64,000 nucleotides of DNA from positions 62,001-126,000 of the forward strand of contig NZ_QJHK01000004.1 in NCBI RefSeq assembly GCF_003202435.1, written 5' to 3'. The position numbers and the translations under genes are program-made. Shown piece by piece: positions 23,573 to 32,138 of the stretch (its first letter is position 1; every line of letters begins with the position of its first letter). The notes under the pieces were generated by a model that saw only the letters and a list, made by a program, of their open reading frames with translations, did not search any database and was not told the DNA's origin. This stretch comes from Flavobacterium cheongpyeongense (lineage in GTDB: Bacteria; Bacteroidota; Bacteroidia; Flavobacteriales; Flavobacteriaceae).

Positions 23573-26269
23573 CTACAAATTGTACTTCATCGAAAAGATG
23601 ATATATCTGGGCTGAACGGTGTATTGCGAAACACGAGTGGAGAATTGAGAGAAGCTGTCATCATTAAGATAAGTGGTATTTAACAAATTGGTTGCAGCAA
23701 TTTTATATTCCCATTTGCTGTTTTTCTTTTGATAAATCAAACTGGCGCTTAAAAAATCATATTCGTTATCGACTGACTTGTTTGTATTATAATAATGATA
23801 AAATTCATATTCTGAAACAAACGAGAAACTATCCAGAAAATAATAGTCAAATCTCGCAAAAGGCTTTTCTGTGAAGTACGTAGATCCGCTATATTTGTTG
23901 ACTACCATATTATAACCAAACTCAATATTAGGAAGGTTTTTATAATTAGTGGACGCTTTTACAGTATAACTTTGCGTAAAACTTTCTGTCGTTGCTGGTT
24001 TTTCATTTTGAATATTATTGAATTTTGACCAATTTAGGCTAGCATTAACAGAAGCTTTGTAATTCTTTAAAAATGATCTCCCATAGCTTCCCATGGCAGA
24101 TAAAGTTTCATCAGCCAAATTAGAATTATAAGGGTTGGATTTCTGGTTAATTCCGGTAAATTTTGCTTCGGTTTTAATAGCATCTACTTTTCGTGTGTAG
24201 GTCGCATTAGCAAAAATATTTTCAAAATTGAACATATTATACTTAAAATAACGAAGGGAATGCACCTGAGAAGTAGCATTCTCCAAAGACCGGTCTCCTC
24301 TGAACAAACTGCTGTAATCAGACAAAACGTAGCCTGCAGCCAATTGGTTTATATCGGTAAAATCGTTTGATAAAGAGAAATTATACGTCAATGTTTCTGA
24401 TTTTTTGATTTGATAAAGAGCAAAAAAGTCAGGCAGTACTTTTACGAAATTCTGAGAATAACCTGTTCCCAATTGTGTGTTTGTCATTGTGTAAGAATGC
24501 AGACTAACACCGGGTGTCAACGTAAATTTACCAGCCAGAATTTTATAATGAAAACCTAAAAAAGTATCATTAAAATTATAGTTTACGTCATTATTATTTG
24601 ACGTATCGTTTAGATCATTTTTATCACCGTTATCCAGAATCTGAAAAATATGAGAATTAAAATTTTGGTATGAATACGTGTTTCCTAAAGTAATATTGAT
24701 GTTGCTTTTTGGTGTTACCATATAATAGTAATCGAGTTTCGCATCTATTTTATTTGTTTTTACAAAGCGATCCTGGTTATAATCGTTTCTTTGCTGACCG
24801 GAAGTGTAGCCTAATAAATCATTTTTATCAAAAGGCTGCGTCCGAAGATTGGCGTTATAAAAAGGATTTTCGTCCTGATACAAATGCTGCATTTCAAAAG
24901 CAAAAATATTTTTGGCACTTTGGGTATAGTACAAGCTCAAATTCTGATTAATCGAGGTCGGATTTTGCTTTTTAGTGGTAAAAATAGTTTCTGTATCTGC
25001 AATATTCTGTACAATTTGTTCTCTAAACAAATCTGAATATTCTTCTTGTTTTGTGAGCTTCGTTAAAACATCATAATCAAATTGAAATTTATCATTTGGT
25101 TTATATGTTGAACTGAGTTTAAAAAGTCCCAAATTATTTTTTTGATGCGTTTCTTCATCGTTTTTCTGCTGGTTACCCGAACCTAAAAACGTAGTCTGCG
25201 ATTTGGTTTCCAGGTCTGTTTTTGAAGCCGAAAGTATTCCAAAACCACTAATATTCCAAGTTTTTGTTACTGAGTAAGCAAAGTTTGTTGCTCCAAATTT
25301 CGTTTCAATTTCTTTGGCGCGGTTATTTCTTAACAGCGAAATTCCTAAATCATTTGAAGAGACATTGAAATTGCTTCCTCCTTTTTTCATCATATTTTTA
25401 AATCCGCCTGTAAACTTAAAATAATCCTGAGCCGTAAAGGGCAATTCACCAATGTTATTAAAATTGGTAATTAAGTTAATACTGTATTTTGGACTGTAAT
25501 AAAACAATTTGGGATTGATAACATAACGGCTATCAAGCTCTGCAACTCCAACTCCCGCAGTAACATCGCCAAACCAGAAGTTCTTTTTTCCTTCTTTGAG
25601 CTTAATATTCATAGCTACATTATCCTGATCGTTTTCAAGACCTTTTAAAGCACTAATTTCATTGTAGTTTCGTAAAACCTGAATTTTATCGATGGCATCA
25701 GCAGGAATATTTTTAACACCTAATTTGGTATCCCCGTCAAAAAAGTCTTTCCCTTCCACCATTAATTTACTGACTTTTTTTCCTTCAACCTCGATTTCGC
25801 CATCGGCATTTACCTCAACTCCCGGCAATTTTTTCAGGACATCTTCCAGTTTTCTTTCGGTTCCGGATTTAAAAGAATCAGCATTATACACAATGGTATC
25901 CCCTTTTATAGAAACTGGCATTTCACGGACAATTTCTACTCCTTCTAATTCAATTCCAACATCATCCATGACAATGTTCTGAACGATATTTTCGGTTTTG
26001 GTCGAAACCTGAATTTCTTTCGATTTCATTCCGAGATAACTAATTTTTACGATGTAAGCAGTATTAGGCTTCAGAGTTAATTGAAACTTTCCTTTGTCAT
26101 TTGTAATCCCATAAGAATCCATTGCTTTTGTTGCAGAGTTAACCGCCATGATATTGGCCATTTCCAAGGGGTTTTTCTGTCCATCCTGAATAAAACCATC
26201 AAAACGAATACTTTGGGAAAAGCTGAAAGAGGTAAATAAAAAAACGATAAAAAACAGTGTTTTGTTCAT
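23573..26269 (-). CDS. Outer-membrane beta-barrel protein (TonB-receptor-like, OMP_b-brl_3 type)
   Basis: The 898-residue protein begins with a signal peptide and a carboxypeptidase-like regulatory domain (residues 20-105, including GKFQLTLKPNTAYIVKISYLGMKSKEI). A plug-like part follows (DTIVYNADSFKSGTERKLEDVLKKL), then a large beta-barrel ending in FSMKYNL. It fits the family of outer-membrane barrel proteins that lack a clear TonB box. Next to it is a GLPGLI protein gene, a frequent pair in Bacteroidota. Substrate unknown; peptides or metals are possible. Confidence 0.85.
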   Translation of the reverse strand: MNKTLFFIVFLFTSFSFSQSIRFDGFIQDGQKNPLEMANIMAVNSATKAMDSYGITNDKGKFQLTLKPNTAYIVKISYLGMKSKEIQVSTKTENIVQNIVMDDVGIELEGVEIVREMPVSIKGDTIVYNADSFKSGTERKLEDVLKKLPGVEVNADGEIEVEGKKVSKLMVEGKDFFDGDTKLGVKNIPADAIDKIQVLRNYNEISALKGLENDQDNVAMNIKLKEGKKNFWFGDVTAGVGVAELDSRYVINPKLFYYSPKYSINLITNFNNIGELPFTAQDYFKFTGGFKNMMKKGGSNFNVSSNDLGISLLRNNRAKEIETKFGATNFAYSVTKTWNISGFGILSASKTDLETKSQTTFLGSGNQQKNDEETHQKNNLGLFKLSSTYKPNDKFQFDYDVLTKLTKQEEYSDLFREQIVQNIADTETIFTTKKQNPTSINQNLSLYYTQSAKNIFAFEMQHLYQDENPFYNANLRTQPFDKNDLLGYTSGQQRNDYNQDRFVKTNKIDAKLDYYYMVTPKSNINITLGNTYSYQNFNSHIFQILDNGDKNDLNDTSNNNDVNYNFNDTFLGFHYKILAGKFTLTPGVSLHSYTMTNTQLGTGYSQNFVKVLPDFFALYQIKKSETLTYNFSLSNDFTDINQLAAGYVLSDYSSLFRGDRSLENATSQVHSLRYFKYNMFNFENIFANATYTRKVDAIKTEAKFTGINQKSNPYNSNLADETLSAMGSYGRSFLKNYKASVNASLNWSKFNNIQNEKPATTESFTQSYTVKASTNYKNLPNIEFGYNMVVNKYSGSTYFTEKPFARFDYYFLDSFSFVSEYEFYHYYNTNKSVDNEYDFLSASLIYQKKNSKWEYKIAATNLLNTTYLNDDSFSQFSTRVSQYTVQPRYIIFSMKYNL

Positions 26270-26313
26270 TAAAAAAATGATTATGATAATAAAATTTAGA
26301 CTACAGGATTTTT

Positions 26314-27201
26314 TTATCTTCCCATCATTGGAGGACCTCCTGCACGGCCACGATTCATTTCCCTAAATTCTTTCATCTTTTTTACAACTGTTTCGTCATA
26401 CTCTTTCTGGGATATTTCTTTTCCATTTGTGGGTGCTTTTATGTCGGCTTTTTCTTTAGCATTCAGAACAATTTTTGAACATAAAATGGTTGTAGTTCCA
26501 TCATTAATTTCTAAAATCAAACCCGGCAATCCCCAATAATTTTCGGGTCCCTGATTAATTGGAATTTCAGGCGAATACCAGGCTGTTACAACTATTTCTT
26601 TAGGGATTTCAAAATTGTCTTCAAAGTTCGTTTTTGTTTCATCTGATGCCTTTTTTGCCTCATCTTTTTTATCGTCATTATTTTTCGGTCTGAAATTTCT
26701 AAAATCGGTTTTACTGGCTTCATTTACTGCTGTTGCTTTATAACAATTATAACCTCCAATTTGTTTGGTTTCTTGTTCTAATTTCCAGTTTAATTTTGGC
26801 AGCGAATCTTTTACCAAAAATTCTTTGCCCATAAACTCTTTATCAACTGTATAGGTTTTATTTTTTACATCTTTATAAAAAGTGCCTCCACCGCCCGTCA
26901 TAGAGCTTATCATCATTCTCATTCCGCCGGCTTGCTGTCCGGGGGTATCCAGTTTTTCTTCTTCCTTATAGACAGATGCCGATTTATTGAAGTTTAGAAT
27001 AAATGTTTTTTCTAACATTTTCTTCATTCTTTCTTCCATGTTTTTTTGCATTTCCGGTGTAATGTCACGATTTCCGGGCATTCCTTCAAATTTAGGTGTC
27101 TGGGTTTTTGACTCGTAAACGGCCATTCCCTGAAAATCTTTTTGGGCTTGTACCTGACTAAAAGCAAGTACTAAAAACAAATAATATGCTATTTTTTTCA
27201 T
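26314..27201 (-). CDS. GLPGLI-family secreted protein
   Basis: A 295-residue exported protein whose signature NYWGLPGLILEINDGTTT is at about residues 222-240, with a signal peptide at the start. The family is known mainly from Bacteroidota and is usually encoded beside a TonB-type barrel, as here (44 bases upstream of the barrel gene). A Met- and Gly-rich tract (GGMRMMISSMTGGGG) and the C-terminal RGRAGGPPMMGR are unusual in composition and could bind metal. Function unknown. Confidence 0.88.
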   Translation of the reverse strand: MKKIAYYLFLVLAFSQVQAQKDFQGMAVYESKTQTPKFEGMPGNRDITPEMQKNMEERMKKMLEKTFILNFNKSASVYKEEEKLDTPGQQAGGMRMMISSMTGGGGTFYKDVKNKTYTVDKEFMGKEFLVKDSLPKLNWKLEQETKQIGGYNCYKATAVNEASKTDFRNFRPKNNDDKKDEAKKASDETKTNFEDNFEIPKEIVVTAWYSPEIPINQGPENYWGLPGLILEINDGTTTILCSKIVLNAKEKADIKAPTNGKEISQKEYDETVVKKMKEFREMNRGRAGGPPMMGR

Positions 27202-27435
27202 TGGTTCTTTTTAAAATTTGAGTAAATCAAATAAAACTTACATCCAAATGTATTATTAATTTTAAAATACTGAAAGTTAAATATATCAATACCCACAAGA
27301 CATAGACTAAACAGCTTATTAATTGGACTATTAGAATACCGGAAAGTTTAATGACTAAATTCAACTAAAAAACTATGTTCAACAACTTCATACTATAGTT
27401 TTTTGTACTTTGGCTTTGAGAAACAAAAAAATCAA

Positions 27436-28251
27436 ATGAGAAAAACAGCACGCAAAATTTTATTTATACTTTTTATTGTCTGTTCTTTCTCAGCTGCTTT
27501 TGCGCAAAATCAAAAGAAAACCCCAACCTCTGTTTCACATTTTGCTATGAATGCCGATGCGTTTTTAGGTTATGATTCTTTTGGATTTTCGTATCAGATA
27601 AAAAACAATGTCTTTAGTAAAGTAAAAGGAACAGAAAATTTTGAATATAAAAATGTATCATTAGGCAAAATCACTAAAGCAGACATTGTAAATCCTATGA
27701 AAATAGTTTTATTTTATGAAGATTTCAACAGTGCTGTTTTACTTGACAACCAGTTAAATAAAATTACGGAGATTAATTTTTCTCAAAATAACGTACCCAT
27801 TGTTGTGACGGCGATTGGCATGTCGACTCAAAATCAATTGTGGATTTACAATTCCCTGAATCAGCAAATTGGACTTTTTGATTACTTAAAAAATGAATAT
27901 AAAACGGTTTCTACACCACTGACGGAAACTATTACATTTTACCAGACTGATTTTAATACTTTTTACTGGATTGATGAAAAAAACAATTGGTATTCCTGTG
28001 ACTTATTCGGAAAAACTACAGTTTTAGGAAAAGCTTCAGATTTTGATGAAATTCAGATTTTAAGTCCGAAACAATATATTTTCAGCAGTGCAAATCAGTT
28101 ATATTTTAAAGACATTCATAAGGACGGATCTGAAACCGTTTCTGAAATTGGTATTCCTGAAAAATCATTAAATAAATTTTATTACAAAGAGCAAATTTTA
28201 TCTATTTTTACAGCTAAAGAAATTACCAATTATAAAATCGTAATACCGTAA
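27436..28251 (+). CDS. Secreted protein of unknown function, coupled to a deoxynucleoside kinase gene
   Basis: The 271-residue protein has a clear signal peptide (RKTARKILFILFIVCSFSAAFAQ). The mature part is rich in short beta strands separated by turns (KNVSLGKITKADI, LLDNQLNKITEINF), which suggests a propeller-like fold; I recognise no family. The start chosen gives the signal peptide; the frame extends 11 codons upstream without a purpose. Its stop overlaps the ATG of the kinase gene by one base. Confidence 0.7.
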   Translation: MRKTARKILFILFIVCSFSAAFAQNQKKTPTSVSHFAMNADAFLGYDSFGFSYQIKNNVFSKVKGTENFEYKNVSLGKITKADIVNPMKIVLFYEDFNSAVLLDNQLNKITEINFSQNNVPIVVTAIGMSTQNQLWIYNSLNQQIGLFDYLKNEYKTVSTPLTETITFYQTDFNTFYWIDEKNNWYSCDLFGKTTVLGKASDFDEIQILSPKQYIFSSANQLYFKDIHKDGSETVSEIGIPEKSLNKFYYKEQILSIFTAKEITNYKIVIP

Positions 28252-28865
28252 TGCACATAGCAATAGCAGGAAATATAGGCGCTGGAAAAACAACATTAAC
28301 TAAATTACTGGCCAAACATTTTAAATGGGAACCTCATTATGAAGATGTTGTTGATAATCCGTATCTGGATGATTTTTATCATCAGATGGAACGCTGGTCA
28401 TTTAATCTGCAGATTTACTTTTTGAACAGCAGATTCCGTCAGGTACAACAAATTCGTGAAAGTGGTAAAAAAATTATTCAGGACAGGACTATTTACGAAG
28501 ATGCTTATATTTTTGCTCCCAATTTATATTCGATGGGATTAATGACAAGTCGTGATTTTGAAAATTACACATCCTTGTTTGAATTAATGGAATCATTGGT
28601 AAAAGCTCCTGATTTATTGATTTACTTGAGAAGTTCTATACCGAATCTAGTTGGACAGATTCACAAGCGCGGGCGTGAATACGAAAACTCAATTTCTATC
28701 GATTATTTAAGCCGGCTTAACGAAAGATACGAAGCCTGGGTTCAGACTTATACTAAAGGTAAACTATTGATTATTGATGTTGACAATATTAATTTTGTTG
28801 ATAACCCTGAGGATTTAGGAAATATCATAAACCGAATTGATGCTGAACTGAACGGTTTGTTTTAA
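28251..28865 (+). CDS. Deoxynucleoside kinase (deoxyadenosine/deoxyguanosine kinase family)
   Basis: A 204-residue cytosolic P-loop kinase that salvages deoxynucleosides. GNIGAGKTTLTKLL is at residues 7-20, the substrate-site motif DRTIYEDAYIF near residue 83, and the LID region KRGREYE near residue 141. Length and motifs fit the dNK/dCK family. Translation is probably coupled to the upstream secreted-protein gene through the TAATG overlap. Confidence 0.92.
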   Translation: MHIAIAGNIGAGKTTLTKLLAKHFKWEPHYEDVVDNPYLDDFYHQMERWSFNLQIYFLNSRFRQVQQIRESGKKIIQDRTIYEDAYIFAPNLYSMGLMTSRDFENYTSLFELMESLVKAPDLLIYLRSSIPNLVGQIHKRGREYENSISIDYLSRLNERYEAWVQTYTKGKLLIIDVDNINFVDNPEDLGNIINRIDAELNGLF

Positions 28866-28877
28866 AAAATAGGTAAA

Positions 28878-28914
28878 ATAAAATGCCTCATCACCTTTGT
28901 CATGAGGCATTTCT
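28878..28914. terminator. Terminator between the kinase gene and the PUL regulator gene
   Basis: AATGCCTCAT / ATGAGGCATT with a 10-base loop lies between convergent genes. Confidence 0.75.
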
Positions 28915-28920
28915 GAACTA

Positions 28921-31794
28921 TCAAATACTCATTAAAAATCCAATAAGGTTTTCTTTCTTATTTAAACCGAGTTTTTTTCTTAATCGATATCTGGCCAGTT
29001 CAACTCCCCCATTGGATATATTCATAATCTCTGCAATCTCTTTAGTGGACATGTTCATCAGCAAATAGGTTGATAAATCTAATTCTCGTGGTGAAATTGT
29101 TGGATATCTTTCTTTCAGCCTTTTTAGAAAATCAAAGTGAACATTTTTAATGTGCTTTTCTAAATCTTTCCAGCTTTTATCGGTATTAACTTCTTTTACA
29201 ATACTTTTATGAAGTTTATTGAATTCTGTTTTAGTTGACTCGTCTAATATACTGGTATCTATTTCTTTAAGCTTACTTATTATAGAATTCAAAGTTTTGT
29301 TTTTCTTTACCACCTGCAAAGAGTTATTCACAAGTTCTTTATCCTTTGCTAAAATCTTGATTTGCAGTTTGTCACTCTTTAATTTTTCAATTTCTTTTTC
29401 GAGTTTGTGCTGTTCATACCTGATTTTAGCTTCTCTTTCAAGGTACAAACGTCTTTGTTCTATGGTTTCATAATACTTATTTTTTCTTATTTTTAATTTG
29501 ATTCTGTTCGATACTACATAAATACAACCGCAAACAATCAGAAGATAGCCAAGATAAGCTATTATATGCCTGTACCATGGTGGTGAAATTGTAAATGAAA
29601 GCATGGAAGGCTCAGACTGGACTCCATAACTATCTCTAACTTTTACTTTCATTACATAATCTCCCTCTCTAAGATTAGTATATTCTTTAATTGAAATTAT
29701 TGACCAGTTACTCCATTTCTCCTCAAAATTCTGTAATTGATATGAAAACTGTACATTTTCGAGGTTTTCATAAGTTGGAGAGGAAAAGGTAAACCGTACA
29801 TGGTTTGAAGAATATGGGATAGCTATGTTATTGATTTTATTTTGATTATTACTGTTTACTATGTAAGTATTGTCCAAAAAGGAAAAACTGCGTATAAAAG
29901 CTTTTGGTTTGGTTACAAAACCATTAAGCAATTTTGAGTCAAAATGTGCCAGCCCATCTGTTAATCCTATAAAAATATTTTTAGTGTTGATGGTGTTTAC
30001 CGATAAATAGCCATTGACAAGATTTCCTGTTAAATTAGAAAATGCTGCATCAATTTTTCTGTAAGTATTATTTTCTTTCATTAAAACACCCAAAGATTCT
30101 CCATAGGTGTACCACAAATTTGATTGAGAATCTTCTTTTAATTCATTTATATTTGGAATGTTTTTAAAAAGAGCCGTTAACTTTTTATCTTCATAAAATA
30201 TTTCCTGTTCAGTAGAATATTTATAAAAATGATTGTTGGCCTGGAAATAGACCCTGCCACCAATTTTCTGGATACTTCCTGTTTTTTTAAACCGATTATT
30301 AAGCTGATGTATTTCCTTGATCTCTGAAAAACTTTTCAAATCTTCGCTTAGGGTCATCCGATATAACGATTGCCCCGCCTTAAGCCATAAATAAGACTGA
30401 TCAAACTCAAAACTTCTGGATGATCTATTAAAGCCATTAACCTGATACTTAAATTCAAATCCGCCAGATGTCCTTTGAAAGACAGCAAATCCATCATAAT
30501 TTGAACCAATAAAAAACTGCGGATGATTTGGTATTTTTTCGAACCCAAAATAACCTTTCCTGGAGTCAATTACCTGAGCCACTTTTCCTTGTTTAATTAA
30601 TAATGCACCTCTGTTATTTGCGCATATAAGTTCATTATCCACGACCTGTACATTCCATGATTGAGCGGTTGTCCCTTCAACAAGTTTAAAAACATCCTCT
30701 TTAAAATTATCATTCCATGCATGGTAAAATAAACCCTGATTTGTCGCTACATACAAATTTCCTTCATAAAGGACTGAAGCATATACCGTACTAATATTGT
30801 AACCAAAACCAAAGTAAGTAAATGGCGAACTTTCGTTGACAAAAGCAATACCATTATCAAGACCAAGCCAAAGATTGTTTTTGTTGTCTATAAAAGAAGT
30901 TAAAATCGTATTGTTTTGAAGTCCCTTTTGACGATTTAAGTGCTGAATGATTTTTCCGTTTAGGTCACAAATTACCACTCCATTAAGAACAGAATTTAAA
31001 ATAATGAATTTATTATTTATAATTGAGCCACCAAGGGATGTATTTTTTTTAATAAAATCATTCGCGTCCGTTTTCCATGGTATTACTTTATTAAAATCAT
31101 ATAAAAAAAGACCCTCTTCTAAAGTTGCCAAAAGCAGACTATTATTTTTAAATGGAAGTATACCCCAGATTTCCTTATCATTTAAGAAAATAGTTCCTTT
31201 TAATGGAAATAGTTTATTGTCTTTGTATTCTAAAATGCCTAAAACTTTATCCTGAAAGAAAAGCCTGTTATTAACCACAAAAGAAAATTGAAATTTTTTT
31301 GGTGCATTAAGTACTCTTAAACTGTTATTTTTATAAAAAAAGGCCTTAGCAAAAGACTGAAAAATAACTTCACCATTGAAAATATGAATTTTCCAGATTA
31401 AGTTCAAATTCTGATTGTCTTTTTTACTAACCATTTTAGAGACAGAAAAATACTTTAGTTCCCCTTTATTATCAGGTTTAAAATAACCAAACTCATTATT
31501 TCCTCCTACAAATATATTTCCAAGGGAGTCTAATTTGAGACTTTTTAACGATTCGTTATTGGGCATGGAATAGGTTTTCCATGTTGAACCGTCAAACTGA
31601 ATTAATCCACTATTGTTTGCAAAATATATAGTCCCGTTTTTATCCTGATCAACACCCCAGTTTTGCGTTCCTCCTTTATATTCATTCCTTTTATAATTTT
31701 TAATATTAGGCATTCCTATTTCCTTTACCTGACATAAAGAATTATACGAAAAAAAAGGGATTATTATGATGAAAAAACATTTTATGAATTTCAT
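28921..31794 (-). CDS. SusR-like regulator: periplasmic propeller, Y_Y_Y domain, membrane helix and LuxR-type HTH
   Basis: This 957-residue protein has a signal sequence and a long two-propeller sensor made of Reg_prop-type repeats (for example NLWLGLDNGIAFVNE). A Y_Y_Y domain lies near residues 680-745 (LQNFEEKWSNW, LREGDYVMKVKVRD) and one membrane helix near 760. A coiled coil of about 100 residues follows, then a C-terminal helix-turn-helix (SPRELDLSTYLLMNMSTKEIA to RLRKKLGL). There is no histidine kinase domain. It is divergent from susC and is presumably its regulator, sensing glycan fragments in the periplasm. Confidence 0.9.
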   Translation of the reverse strand: MKFIKCFFIIIIPFFSYNSLCQVKEIGMPNIKNYKRNEYKGGTQNWGVDQDKNGTIYFANNSGLIQFDGSTWKTYSMPNNESLKSLKLDSLGNIFVGGNNEFGYFKPDNKGELKYFSVSKMVSKKDNQNLNLIWKIHIFNGEVIFQSFAKAFFYKNNSLRVLNAPKKFQFSFVVNNRLFFQDKVLGILEYKDNKLFPLKGTIFLNDKEIWGILPFKNNSLLLATLEEGLFLYDFNKVIPWKTDANDFIKKNTSLGGSIINNKFIILNSVLNGVVICDLNGKIIQHLNRQKGLQNNTILTSFIDNKNNLWLGLDNGIAFVNESSPFTYFGFGYNISTVYASVLYEGNLYVATNQGLFYHAWNDNFKEDVFKLVEGTTAQSWNVQVVDNELICANNRGALLIKQGKVAQVIDSRKGYFGFEKIPNHPQFFIGSNYDGFAVFQRTSGGFEFKYQVNGFNRSSRSFEFDQSYLWLKAGQSLYRMTLSEDLKSFSEIKEIHQLNNRFKKTGSIQKIGGRVYFQANNHFYKYSTEQEIFYEDKKLTALFKNIPNINELKEDSQSNLWYTYGESLGVLMKENNTYRKIDAAFSNLTGNLVNGYLSVNTINTKNIFIGLTDGLAHFDSKLLNGFVTKPKAFIRSFSFLDNTYIVNSNNQNKINNIAIPYSSNHVRFTFSSPTYENLENVQFSYQLQNFEEKWSNWSIISIKEYTNLREGDYVMKVKVRDSYGVQSEPSMLSFTISPPWYRHIIAYLGYLLIVCGCIYVVSNRIKLKIRKNKYYETIEQRRLYLEREAKIRYEQHKLEKEIEKLKSDKLQIKILAKDKELVNNSLQVVKKNKTLNSIISKLKEIDTSILDESTKTEFNKLHKSIVKEVNTDKSWKDLEKHIKNVHFDFLKRLKERYPTISPRELDLSTYLLMNMSTKEIAEIMNISNGGVELARYRLRKKLGLNKKENLIGFLMSI

Positions 31795-32006
31795 ATTTTT
31801 TTATTATAATTTATGATTATATGCGGTATTTTTTCTGTTTAATTGTAAATATCACATTTATTAATTGTATCAGTATATCTAAAATCTAAATCAAAATTAT
31901 AAAAATCATTTTTTAATAAATGTAGTGTTTTTTTATCATATTTAACATTCTTATAACAATAGAAATATTTTTTTAAATTATTAAATATCAATAATTTATT
32001 TATTTA

Positions 32007-32055
32007 TTGATGTGTTTTTGTAGCGTAATAAAATATACTTTGATGTGTTTTTGTA
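32007..32055 (+). promoter_or_regulatory. Direct repeat, candidate operator of the SusCD locus
   Basis: TTGATGTGTTTTTGTA occurs twice, at 32007-32022 and 32040-32055. The centres are 33 bases apart, three helical turns, about 85-130 bases before susC. The 344-base divergent region (31795-32138) is otherwise AT-rich with no other recognisable element. Confidence 0.55.
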
Positions 32056-32138
32056 AAGATAATAAAACTCAATTTATAAAAATTTTAACCCTATTATTGT
32101 ATCAAATTACTAATTAATTAACCAAAATTTTTATAAAA

